From assembly GCA_951813085.1 (NCBI GenBank), contig OX638348.1, forward strand, positions 1,931,627 to 1,995,626: 64,000 bases of DNA, read 5' to 3'. The notes beneath the pieces are model-generated. The model had not been told where the DNA came from and did no database searches. It saw nothing but the letters and a program-made list of their open reading frames with translations. The DNA is from an uncultured Opitutaceae bacterium. Its GTDB lineage: Bacteria > Verrucomicrobiota > Verrucomicrobiia > Opitutales > Opitutaceae. The translations under genes and the position numbers were made by a program. This document shows, piece by piece, positions 28,220-36,403 of this stretch; within the stretch, counting starts at the first letter, position 1, and the number at the start of each line of letters is the position of its first letter.

Positions 28220-29039
28220 TAAATATCTTGAGTCCTACAACTTGCTTGTTAACTTGCTGAATTTGTTGCTGGCAACGCTTGATGTTCATGTTTAGCGTCA
28301 GCTTGCGGTTAAATTGGGTTTCCTGTTTAAGGGAAGCTTTGAGACTGCTTTCCTCTTCTTCCAGTTGCTGAATGTTCTGCAAAATGGACAGCCGATCATG
28401 TGCTTGTCCGACATTTTCATCTGTATCTTCGGTAAGCGGAGTTTCAAGCCGAAATTGCCCCGTGTGTTTGGCAGCCTGTAAGGCCAGCATTCGAGCGACA
28501 TACCCTTGGTAGAATGTGTAGAAGTTGGTCCCAATCGAGTTGTTTGCTATCCAGAGAGGCGATAAATTCCTAGCCTATGGAGTCTGAGACAGTGTCGTCG
28601 ATCCAGTTACTGTCGAAGAAATCTTCAACCATGAGCTTTTGACTGTCTGCCTAGCTCTGGCGTTTATTGGCAAGGCTCAACCAAAGCGAACTACCATGGC
28701 TGATAATGAGCACCAGCGGGTAGGGGATGGCACACTGAATAATCTCTACCAATCGTTTTGTGCGATTAAGATTTCTTAGCGTCACATGGATGACCGCAAT
28801 CTCAGGGTAGTCGAGTTCTTCAGTTTGTAATCTAGGGATATTTATTGTTTCCGGCTTGAGAGTGTAACGCCATATCAGCGTATCAATATCCTCTGTGACC
28901 ACCTTTTTGTCGTTGCTGCCAAGGTCAGCGGATTCGAGCAGCATCTTCTTGTAGATACGACTGTTTAGCAGGCAGGATTCAGGCAACTTCATCGCCTGCC
29001 AGACCTGCCTGTAATATGCTGTTGCCTCTGATCCGTCAT
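28220..29039 (-). pseudogene. DUF4391 gene, broken by frameshifts and two amber codons
   Basis: This is the parent of the DUF4391 pieces repeated in the array. The ATG at 29039 overlaps the upstream stop as ATGA, but a frameshift follows before MKLPESCLLNSRIYKKMLLE (from 28992). In-frame TAG codons stand at 28651-28653 and 28570-28572, and an extra C near 28530 (GGTCCCAAT against GGTCCAAT in the array copies) shifts the frame before TNFYTFYQG. DUF4391 proteins commonly precede mod in such loci; their role is not established. All array copies carry only the C-terminal part, so no intact copy remains here. Confidence 0.78.
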
Positions 29040-29239
29040 GACTTGCCGATTCCTTTCCCTGTTTTACTATTAGCTGGGGCCTCATCTAGCAGAATGAGGT
29101 AACTGACCACTTCAAAATCATCCAGCCCCTGACTACTTGTAGGTGTAAGCACCGTGCCACCTCGTGTGAACAGACTTTGAGTGCCTTTTTCCTCGCTTTT
29201 GCCAACAATGCTGTCAATCGCGGTTGCTAACAACGGCAA
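29036..29239 (-). pseudogene. C-terminal tail of a gene upstream of DUF4391, probably a helicase
   Basis: About 65 codons (SIVGKSEEKGTQSLFTRGGT, then SQGLDDFEVVSYLILLDE) end in a stop that overlaps the DUF4391 start. Loci of this type often begin with a helicase-related gene in this position, and I infer that this is its tail. The rest is lost at the block edge near 29240. Confidence 0.45.
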
Positions 29240-29272
29240 AGGGCGGTTCTTGGCAGAAAACCATCAGCGGCG

Positions 29273-29500
29273 CCTTATTTCGGGATCGGATGGGCGAAGA
29301 ACTTGAAGTCGGAAGGTTTCGGGATGTACATCGACCTTGGAATCATGGCCACAGGATCGGCTCAAGCCGCCCTTACCGCATCCGGACTCATTGCTTCCGA
29401 TCCGACCTTCCAGCAACAGTTGAGGCAGGAAGTGAACGACGAGCTGGACGCGTTCGACCTCTTTCCTGTATTGAAAATTGGATTCATGTATCGGTTCTAG
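29273..29500 (+). pseudogene. C-terminal fragment of an outer-membrane beta-barrel protein
   Basis: From PYFGIGWAKNLKSEGFGMYI to the closing FPVLKIGFMYRF, the pattern of alternating strands and the terminal aromatic YRF is that of an outer-membrane protein. There is no start or upstream half, because the frame meets the foreign block at about 29240-29272. This marks the right edge of that block. Confidence 0.6.
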
Positions 29501-29589
29501 GCGCTGGATTCTGGCACATCCCTGTCTCCTGCTCCCTGTCCCCTAGCATCCAGAAAAAAGCTACAAGCTTTAGCGCCCAGTCCCGAGCC

Positions 29590-29950
29590 TCACTGCCCGC
29601 GACCTTGGCCAGGTCCTCCCCCTCTGGGGCCTCCGGGTCGTTGACCTCCTGCCCTGCCACCAGGTCCCGCGCGTCCACCCGCCCCACGCGGACGGGGATT
29701 CATTCCAAACGTTCGAGAGCCTCGGTTTTCATCCTCAAGTCGAATGGTGTATTCGTGAGACATCGCTACGCAAAAATCTGGCGTGCAACCGTAGTAGTGT
29801 AGCGCGAGCTCGAGCGCCTGACCGGGTTCAGCGCCGTCGACATCCACCCAGAACTGTCGAGGGAGTTTATCTTCGTATCCGGGACCCTCTTTCGCAACCG
29901 CCTCTGCCGGAACCACGAACGGGATCACGAACAGGCTACGGACATAGGGC
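29590..29950 (-). pseudogene. C-terminal fragment with a Gly/Arg-rich tail
   Basis: The reading LFVIPFVVPAEAVAKEGPGY, ALHYYGCTPDFCVAMSHEYT is the end of a beta-rich exported domain with a C-x-P-x-F-C pair, followed by 40 residues rich in Gly, Arg and Pro. The upstream part is missing: at about 29950 the sequence changes to a solute-binding protein. The stretch 29501-29589 has only a pyrimidine-rich low-complexity run. The domain may relate to thiol-disulfide proteins, but I did not recognise it with certainty. Confidence 0.45.
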
Positions 29951-30184
29951 CAGCGTGATCCGATTTTCGAATACACCTTGGCCGACGACATTGATGTTGG
30001 CTTTAATGCCCGTCTTCTCCTCGAAATCGTCTTCGAGCTTATCCAACGCTCGCGTATAAGGCATCGAAAACAAGGAGACATTCAACTCTGGTTGCCTGTC
30101 TGGACTTTCATTTGGACTGCAGGCGACGAATCCAAGAAGGATGGCTGCGCTCGCGGTCAGTGATAGCAATCGATGCGGGGTCAT
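29936..30184 (-). pseudogene. N-terminal fragment of a sugar ABC solute-binding lipoprotein
   Basis: A lipoprotein signal with the lipobox LGFVAC near residue 22 leads into the first strands of a family 1 solute-binding protein (NVSLFSMPYTRALDKLEDDF, EEKTGIKANINVVGQGVFEN). After about 75 residues it is cut and joined to an unrelated C-terminal fragment. It starts 10 bases after the ATPase gene, so the importer operon has lost its binding protein here; no permease genes are visible either. Confidence 0.65.
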
Positions 30185-30194
30185 GTGTCGGTTG

Positions 30195-31322
30195 TTAGGT
30201 TGGCGCGACTACTTTTTCGGTTTCAGGATCGAAGAAATGAATACGGCTCAAGTCCATGCATATGGGTATCGAATCCCCCATTTGGAAACGATGATCCGAT
30301 TGGACTTTGGATACGAAGTCCGTCTGCCCCGTATTCAAATAAAGAAAGGTCTCGGACCCCATCGGTTCTGAAACTTCTATCTTGGCCGAGAAGGTAGGTC
30401 CGCTGGATTCGGTGGCGACGCTCAGATCCTCAGGGCGTATCCCAAGAACGAGCGCTTTGCCCGCATAGGGCCGCGCGAGCGCAGAGGCGGCGCTAGGAAG
30501 TTCGATGGATACTCGATTCGCATCAGAGCCAGTTTCTTCAAAACGAAGCGCATCGCCTTCTCCTGAAACTCGGCCGTGGAAGAAATTCATGGGCGGGCTT
30601 CCGATGAAGCCTGCCACAAACATATTCTGGGGTCTTTGGTACAGATCCAAGGGCTTGTCCACTTGCATGATGACTCCATCCTTCATCACGCATATTCGGT
30701 CGCCCATGGTCATGGCCTCAACTTGGTCGTGGGTCACATAAACCATCGTCGCATCCAGGCGGCCGTGCAGCTTGGAGATCTCAGTACGCATCTGCACCCG
30801 CATCTTAGCGTCCAGGTTGGAGAGCGGCTCATCGAACAAGAATACCTTCGGGTTCCGCACGATAGCCCGTCCGACAGCGACCCGCTGGCGCTGCCCGCCG
30901 GAAAGGGCCTTAGGCTTGCGATCGAGCAATTCCGACAAGCCCAGGGTTTCAGCAGCCTCCCCAACCCGGGTCCGAATTTCATCCGCAGGCGTTTTTTGCA
31001 GCTTCAGGCCGAACGCCATATTATCGAAAACGGACATATGCGGATAGAGGGCGTAGTTTTGAAAAACCATCGCAATGTCCCGGTCCTTCGAGAGCGTATC
31101 GTTCACGACTCGATCCCCAATGTAGCATTCACCGCTGGTGATTTCCTCCAGCCCCGCCAACATTCGGAGCGTGGTCGATTTTCCGCATCCGGAAGGCCCC
31201 ACAAGAACCATAAACTCGTTATCCTCTATTTGAAGATCGATACCCTTCACCGCAGTCACATCCGGTTGCTTTACAGAGCCAGGGTACACTTTGGTGAGAT
31301 TTGAAAACCGAACGGATGCCAT
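30195..31322 (-). CDS. ugpC: Sugar ABC transporter ATP-binding protein (UgpC/MsmK type)
   Basis: A 375-residue ATPase that powers carbohydrate import. Walker [10 protein letters not shown] is at 42-50, the Q-loop in [12 protein letters not shown], the signature LSGGQ at 140-144, Walker B FLFDEP at 161-166 and the switch His in [10 protein letters not shown]. The C-terminal 130 residues form the regulatory OB-fold of this subfamily. It is intact, but the solute-binding gene behind it is truncated and no permeases are in the window, so it may serve other importers. Confidence 0.9.
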   Translation of the reverse strand: MASVRFSNLTKVYPGSVKQPDVTAVKGIDLQIEDNEFMVLVGPSGCGKSTTLRMLAGLEEITSGECYIGDRVVNDTLSKDRDIAMVFQNYALYPHMSVFDNMAFGLKLQKTPADEIRTRVGEAAETLGLSELLDRKPKALSGGQRQRVAVGRAIVRNPKVFLFDEPLSNLDAKMRVQMRTEISKLHGRLDATMVYVTHDQVEAMTMGDRICVMKDGVIMQVDKPLDLYQRPQNMFVAGFIGSPPMNFFHGRVSGEGDALRFEETGSDANRVSIELPSAASALARPYAGKALVLGIRPEDLSVATESSGPTFSAKIEVSEPMGSETFLYLNTGQTDFVSKVQSDHRFQMGDSIPICMDLSRIHFFDPETEKVVAPT

Positions 31323-31543
31323 GCGTGAGGAGCAAGTTAGATACTTGAAGCTAGAACTAAAGTCCGAAATTGCATTATTTAACCACGCTTGAGATTTTCA
31401 ATCGCTCCTTTATTTGAATACACGGAATGTGAATGCTGCATTCAATAATCCCATAGTTCGTGACCAAAATCATCAATTCGCAGGTAATCTGGAGTGAGCT
31501 CATAAAGCTCTAAACCAAGCGCTTCCTACACTTTACACTGCAT

Positions 31544-32239
31544 TTGACCATGAAAACGATCTCAATTGCCCTGCTAGGCCTCCTTCCCCTTTTCCTCCAA
31601 GCGGGTGACGAACCGGGATTCGTCCCTCTTTTCAACGGCAAGGACCTCGAAGGTTGGGACAGCAAACCCGCAGCCTGGGAAGTGCGCGATGGCGAGATCT
31701 GGTGTACCGGAGAATCCGTGGAACGAAACTGGCTCATTTGGCGTGGCGGCCAACCGGCGGACTTTACGCTTCGACTAGAGTTTCGCTGGGACAAAGGAAA
31801 CTCGGGCGTGCAGGTACGGAGCGACGATCTAGGCGAGTGGCAGGTTTTTGGATACCAAATCGAAATCGCTCGCAGGGAAGTTATGGGCCTATGGCATCAC
31901 TCCCTCATCGATCGCGACCACCCAAAGCGAGAAGCGCGCTTTCTTATGTCCACCGCAGGAGAGCGCGCCTATATCGCTGAAGACGGAACACGCGTGAATA
32001 CCCAGCTTGAAGACACCGAAAAAATCCAGGCCCACTACAATGAGAACGAGTGGAACACCATGGAGATTATCGCCAGCGGTGATGTGCTCATCCAGAAAAT
32101 CAATGGCATCCACTTTGCCACCCTCATTGACAACGATTCCGTTATGAGCCGCAAAAAAGGCTTCATCGCTTTCCAGGATCACGGCAAAGGCTGCACAGTC
32201 GCCTTCCGAAACATCCGCCTTAAGTCTTCAAGCCCTTAA
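31544..32239 (+). CDS. DUF1080 (3-keto-disaccharide hydrolase-like) exported protein
   Basis: A 231-residue protein with a signal peptide (MKTISIALLGLLPLFLQAG) and the family opening FVPLFNGKDLEGWDSK, followed by GNSGVQVRSDD and a closing FRNIRLKSS. DUF1080 is a concanavalin-like fold abundant in this bacterial group and linked to carbohydrate cleavage or binding. A second member lies at 49.3-50.0 kb. A perfect 10-bp stem hairpin (32225-32249) covers its stop codon. Confidence 0.88.
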   Translation: MTMKTISIALLGLLPLFLQAGDEPGFVPLFNGKDLEGWDSKPAAWEVRDGEIWCTGESVERNWLIWRGGQPADFTLRLEFRWDKGNSGVQVRSDDLGEWQVFGYQIEIARREVMGLWHHSLIDRDHPKREARFLMSTAGERAYIAEDGTRVNTQLEDTEKIQAHYNENEWNTMEIIASGDVLIQKINGIHFATLIDNDSVMSRKKGFIAFQDHGKGCTVAFRNIRLKSSSP

Positions 32240-32249
32240 GGCTTGAAGA
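32225..32249 (+). terminator. Hairpin over the DUF1080 stop codon
   Basis: TCTTCAAGCC and GGCTTGAAGA form a perfect 10-bp stem with a five-base loop that contains the stop codon. No T-run follows, so it may slow or protect the transcript end rather than act as a classic terminator. Confidence 0.5.
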
Positions 32250-32252
32250 AGT

Positions 32253-32280
32253 AGTGAAGAGTGAGTGGTGAGGAGTGAAG
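32253..32280 (-). repeat. Heptad repeat, left copy flanking the four-helix-bundle gene
   Basis: Heptads AGTGAAG, AGTGAGT, GGTGAGG, AGTGAAG lie just before the gene at 32317. The copy after the gene (32688-32715) is in opposite orientation and matches at 23 of 28 positions. Confidence 0.8.
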
Positions 32281-32316
32281 CTTGATTTGATTCGATGGCG
32301 GATATTGAGTCCTGGG

Positions 32317-32676
32317 ATGAGTCCAACACCACCTGATATTAAACTTCGAGCATTTCAATTTGCAGTCCGAATCGTCGCGCTATGTCGCAGTCTAGATAAG
32401 AAACCCGGAGCTTCGAGAACTTTAAGCGGTCAGTTGCTTCGTTCTGGAACGTCGATCGGCGCAAACGTTGAGGAAGCGAATGGCAGTCAAAGCAAAGCTG
32501 ATTTCACTGCAAAAATGTACATCGCATGCAAGGAAGCCAGAGAGACGAACTACTGGCTCCGGTTGCTCGTTGCTACCAAGCTGTTACCTCAAAACCTCCT
32601 CGCGCCTCTAGCGGACGAATCCAACCAGATCGTCGCCACTCTCACGGCCATCGTTAAAAAGTCAAAAAGCAAGTAG
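32317..32676 (+). CDS. Four-helix-bundle protein (23S rRNA intervening-sequence protein type)
   Basis: A 119-residue protein from the ATG at 32317; the GTG at 32275 lies in the flanking repeat and is unlikely. Family marks are the FAVRIVALCR helix, QLLRSGTSIGANVEEANGSQ at 45-65, the KMYIACKEARETNYWLRLL helix and LLAPLADESNQIVATLTAIV at the end. Relatives were first found within 23S rRNA genes, but free-standing copies are common and of unknown function. Here it stands alone between inverted heptad repeats and between a DUF1080 gene and a sulfatase gene. Confidence 0.85.
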   Translation: MSPTPPDIKLRAFQFAVRIVALCRSLDKKPGASRTLSGQLLRSGTSIGANVEEANGSQSKADFTAKMYIACKEARETNYWLRLLVATKLLPQNLLAPLADESNQIVATLTAIVKKSKSK

Positions 32677-32687
32677 CCACAGTCCAT

Positions 32688-32715
32688 TTCACTCTTCACC
32701 ATTCACTCCTAACTA
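32688..32715 (+). repeat. Heptad repeat, right copy flanking the four-helix-bundle gene
   Basis: Heptads TTCACTC, TTCACCA, TTCACTC, CTAACTA lie 11 bases after the gene and 9 bases before the next sulfatase start. They are inverted relative to the copy at 32253-32280. Confidence 0.8.
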
Positions 32716-32723
32716 CTCAAAGA

Positions 32724-34628
32724 ATGTACCGTATTCTCTCTATTCTATTGATGACTCCGCTTTCATTCGCCACTGATACGCCAAACATCCTCTGGATCAC
32801 TGCTGAAGACATGAGCCCGACCTTGGGTTGCTATGGGGACGACTATGCCACTACGCCTCATATCGATCAGTTAGCGACCGACGGTATTCTCTACACGAAT
32901 GCCTTCGCCACGGCGCCCGTGTGCTCCCCTTCCCGCTCCTGCTTGATCAATGGCCTACCGGCAACGTCGCAGGGCACGCAGCAAATGCGATCAGCGTTCC
33001 CAATCCCTGAATACATGAATGGCTTTCCTAGCATTCTTCGCGATCTAGGGCGCTACACGACCAACAACGTCAAGACCGACTACAACAACGGCAATTGGGA
33101 AACCATCGTCGACGCCTCCTGGAACGAAAGCAGCGACAAGGCTCACTGGCGCGGCCGGAAAGACGACCAGGCATTCTTCTCCGTCTTCAACCTGATGACG
33201 TCCCACCAGAGCCGCACGATGGTCTGGCCATACGAGCAGTTCGTCTCTCAAGTTCAAAGCAAGCTCGGAACCGACGAGATTCACGATCACGATACGGCCC
33301 CTGTGCCTCCCTACTATCCAGACACGCCCGTCGTTCGCAAAACCATCGCTCGCTTCTACGACTGCGTCACGGCCATGGACAAGGAAGTCGGCGCGATCCT
33401 GCAGCAGCTCGAAGATGACGGACTCGCTGACGATACCATCGTATTCTTCTATTCAGATCACGGCTCCGGCATGCCACGCCACAAGCGCGCGATACTCGAT
33501 TCAGGCCTAAAAATTCCCCTCATCGTTCGCTTTCCAGAGAAGTACCAACATTTGGCTCCTCACGCTCCGGGTTCCCGTACCGACCGGCTCGTTAGCTTCG
33601 ACGATTTTGGGCCCACTGTCCTGAGCCTAGTGGAGGCTGACATTCCCGATCACATGGAAGGCATTCCCTTTCTCGGAAAATCGGCGTCAGCGCCGCGTGA
33701 ATACACCTATGGGCATCGCGATCGAGTTGACGAAGTCATAGACCTGGCTCGTTCCGTTCGCGACAAGCGTTACCTGTACATCCGTAACTTCATGCCTCAT
33801 CTCGGCTACAACCAGCCGACTGCCTGGCCAGACATCGGCGAGATTCGTCATGAAATCTACGCCCACGCTAAAACCGGAAACATGACCGGCCCCCAGGCGC
33901 ACTTTGCCGGGCCCACGCGCCCGCTCGAAGAACTCTACGATTGCCAAGCCGATCCCATGAATCTCGAGAACCTAGTGGACTCAACGGCTCATCAAGAAAT
34001 TCTCGCGCAAATGCGAGCGCAGCTCCATCAACGTCTCCAGGACAGCCGCGATCTCGGCTTCATCCCCGAAGCCCTGGCGTGGGTCCTCAGCGATGGCTCC
34101 ACCCCGTACGAACTCGCCCGCTCCGACTCTCGAGACTATCGACAATCCCGCCTCATCGAAGCAGCGTCGCAGGTAGGCAATAGCTCTGAAGAGACGCTCC
34201 TCGCCAGTCTGGGCGACGACGATCCGGGCGTTCGCTATTGGGGAGCGGTCGGGTTCAGCGCCGCGAAATCGCTTTCCGGCAAAGCATTGGGCGCTCTGAC
34301 AAACGCCTTAAGCGACGACGTATTAAACGTCCGCATCGAAGCCGCCAACGCCCTAGCTCGCCACGACAATTTGGGGATACCGATCTCGGTCCTCGCAGAG
34401 GTCCTTGAAAGCGACAATCTCGCCGCGGTTCAGCATGCTGCCCGAGTGATTGAGCTCCTCGGCGAACGAGCCCTAGCGGCGCTGCCAGCAGTCGCAGAAT
34501 GCGATGCCCGCATGAATCGTATTCGCCCTCCCGATACATCTCCACTAATTGTAGATCCTGAATTGGATAAAGCGATGTTCATCAGCTTTTCCACCAACGC
34601 ATTCCTCAAGCGCTTCGGATCAAGATAG
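32724..34628 (+). CDS. Secreted sulfatase with C-terminal HEAT-like repeats
   Basis: A 634-residue S1 sulfatase of the N-sulfoglucosamine sulfohydrolase-like group. Signal peptide 1-17, ITAEDM metal site at 25-30, formylglycine motif C67-S-P-S-R. After the usual LYDCQADPMNLENLV closing segment (near 415) about 150 more residues follow that alternate short helices with HEAT-type spacing (DDDPGVRYWGAVGFSAAKSL, ALSDDVLNVRIEAANALARH, VLESDNLAAVQHAARVIELL). That extension suits binding to partner proteins or a surface. The substrate is unknown. Confidence 0.92.
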   Translation: MYRILSILLMTPLSFATDTPNILWITAEDMSPTLGCYGDDYATTPHIDQLATDGILYTNAFATAPVCSPSRSCLINGLPATSQGTQQMRSAFPIPEYMNGFPSILRDLGRYTTNNVKTDYNNGNWETIVDASWNESSDKAHWRGRKDDQAFFSVFNLMTSHQSRTMVWPYEQFVSQVQSKLGTDEIHDHDTAPVPPYYPDTPVVRKTIARFYDCVTAMDKEVGAILQQLEDDGLADDTIVFFYSDHGSGMPRHKRAILDSGLKIPLIVRFPEKYQHLAPHAPGSRTDRLVSFDDFGPTVLSLVEADIPDHMEGIPFLGKSASAPREYTYGHRDRVDEVIDLARSVRDKRYLYIRNFMPHLGYNQPTAWPDIGEIRHEIYAHAKTGNMTGPQAHFAGPTRPLEELYDCQADPMNLENLVDSTAHQEILAQMRAQLHQRLQDSRDLGFIPEALAWVLSDGSTPYELARSDSRDYRQSRLIEAASQVGNSSEETLLASLGDDDPGVRYWGAVGFSAAKSLSGKALGALTNALSDDVLNVRIEAANALARHDNLGIPISVLAEVLESDNLAAVQHAARVIELLGERALAALPAVAECDARMNRIRPPDTSPLIVDPELDKAMFISFSTNAFLKRFGSR

Positions 34629-34782
34629 GGTTCTGCATGCTCGGTTCTGGCTTTGGGTGCTCGTTACTGAGCCCCATCCTGCCTCCTGCCCCTGTCTCCC
34701 GTCTCCTACCTCCTCTAAGCTTGCTTCGAAAAACAAAATCAGCGACAACTAGCCCCTAACGCAAACCAACCACCCTACCCCT
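34629..34782. repeat. Pyrimidine-rich low-complexity intergenic stretch
   Basis: Between two sulfatase genes, 34672-34718 is a run of CCTGCC/CCTGTCTCC-like units. A similar run stands at 29517-29552. No open frame or hairpin is seen. Confidence 0.45.
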
Positions 34783-36273
34783 ATGACCACACAGCTTCTT
34801 CGCGTACTGCTTTTAGCAGCGCTCACTCCCATTGTCTTCGCAGATCGACCGAACATTCTTTTCATCTCCGTCGACGATATGAATTGCGATTCAGTCGGCG
34901 TTTACGGCAGTCCGCTAAAAGACATCACCCCGCATATGGATCAGCTGGCGGCTGAGGGGATGCGCTTCGAATACGCCCACGTAATGGTGGGCAATTGCTA
35001 TCCGGGCCGGAATGTGATGTTTACCGGGCGGTCTTCCCACAGCAATCTAGTCGAAGGCTTTTACCCGATTACGGAGCCGCACTACCCGCACCTCGCCGAT
35101 CTAATGAAAGAGGGCGGGTACTTCACAGGTATATTCGGGAAAGTGGGCCATACGACCCCCTACTCGCCTTATGACTGGGATCTCATTATCGGTGAAGGCG
35201 ACGAGAAGGAAGACTATCACTTCAAGGATTCGGATGCCTATTTTCGGAGCACAGCGAGAGGGATCGAGGCGGCAGATAAGGCAGAAAAGCCGTTCTGCCT
35301 CCTAATAAACATCTCAGATCCTCACCTGCCGTTTTACCGCTGGCATCGCCGCGAGGAAATGGAAGATCCCTACAAGCCCAGCAAACTCTTCACGCCCAAG
35401 GAGATACCCGTCCCTGGCTACCTTCCTGATACTCCCAATATCCGCAAAGAGCTATCGCACTACTACATGTCCGTTAGTCGAGCGGACGATTGCCTGGGAG
35501 AAACCTTGCGAGCCTTGAAAGAATCGGGAGAGGCGGACGAGACGGTTGTCGTGTTCCTATCCGACCACGGCATGCCTTTTCCCTTCGCCAAGACGTGCTT
35601 GTATCACCACAGCACCCGTACGCCTTGGATGGTCCGTTGGCCCGGACAGATCAAGCCCGGAACCCATGACACGGATCACATGATCTCTGCGCTCGATCTA
35701 TTGCCGACCCTGCTGGACATAGCGGAAATCGAATACCCGAACGGTCTCGAAGGACGCTCGTTCTACGACGTACTCCAAGGAAAAATGCAGCCTGAACTGG
35801 ATCACGTAATCAAGGAATACAACGAAAGCTCGGGCCGCCGTCGCCATCCTATGCGAGGCATCCAGACTAAACGATTCAACTACATCTTCAATCCCTGGGC
35901 TGCCGGAGGACGCAAATTTCAGGCGGCCGGACAAGGGACTCTCACCTATCGAGAAATGGTTTCACTGGCCGAATCGGATCCCTTTACGGCGAAGCTTCTT
36001 CAGCAATACGACTATCGAGTTGTGGAAGAATTCTTCGATATCGAGAAGGACCCGGACAACCTGAATAACCTGATCGACCATCCCGAGTATCAAGATGCGA
36101 TCGCTGCTCACCGAGCGCAGCTAGCCACGTTTATGAAGAAGACCAATGATCCCCTATTGGCCGCCTTCCAGAAGCGGGAGGACACGAGCTATCTCGATGG
36201 CTTCGTTGAAGCCCTCCAAGCGGATGCCTACCGGCGTAGACGGGTCACGCAGGAACGGAATCAAAACATGTAG
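34783..36273 (+). CDS. Secreted sulfatase with CYPGR active site
   Basis: A 496-residue S1 sulfatase. Signal peptide 1-20, metal site SVDDM at 29-33, formylglycine motif C72-Y-P-G-R, in which Tyr and Gly replace the more common Ser-type residues; the essential Cys, Pro and Arg are kept. LSDHGMPFPFAKTCLYHHST supplies later ligands and FFDIEKDPDNLNNLI the closing segment. It is followed by a hairpin repeat and a secreted esterase on the same strand, so the two may act on the same glycan, removing sulfate and acyl groups. Confidence 0.92.
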   Translation: MTTQLLRVLLLAALTPIVFADRPNILFISVDDMNCDSVGVYGSPLKDITPHMDQLAAEGMRFEYAHVMVGNCYPGRNVMFTGRSSHSNLVEGFYPITEPHYPHLADLMKEGGYFTGIFGKVGHTTPYSPYDWDLIIGEGDEKEDYHFKDSDAYFRSTARGIEAADKAEKPFCLLINISDPHLPFYRWHRREEMEDPYKPSKLFTPKEIPVPGYLPDTPNIRKELSHYYMSVSRADDCLGETLRALKESGEADETVVVFLSDHGMPFPFAKTCLYHHSTRTPWMVRWPGQIKPGTHDTDHMISALDLLPTLLDIAEIEYPNGLEGRSFYDVLQGKMQPELDHVIKEYNESSGRRRHPMRGIQTKRFNYIFNPWAAGGRKFQAAGQGTLTYREMVSLAESDPFTAKLLQQYDYRVVEEFFDIEKDPDNLNNLIDHPEYQDAIAAHRAQLATFMKKTNDPLLAAFQKREDTSYLDGFVEALQADAYRRRRVTQERNQNM

Positions 36274-36280
36274 AATATCA

Positions 36281-36350
36281 TTAACCGCGGAGGACTCGGA
36301 GCACGCAGAGTTTCTATTTAAAATCCTTTCTCTGCCTCCTCTACGGTTTA
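36281..36350. repeat. Inverted-repeat hairpin (CGCAGAG family)
   Basis: The left arm 36281-36310 (TTAACCGCGGAGGACTCGGA onward) pairs with the right arm 36330-36350 (CTCTGCCTCCTCTACGGTTT onward), enclosing an AT-rich loop. Related hairpins or half-sites are at 37343, 50160 and 52115. Confidence 0.7.
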
Positions 36351-36403
36351 CTGCTCTCTATCGTTCATCTCCACACATACCCCTCACCAGCAGTCATCCC
36401 AAT

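Noticed and set aside
32317..32676. Four-helix-bundle gene as an Avd accessory protein of a diversity-generating retroelement
   Set aside because: No reverse transcriptase, template repeat or variable repeat is visible in the neighbourhood; the sequence fits the IVP-type family better.
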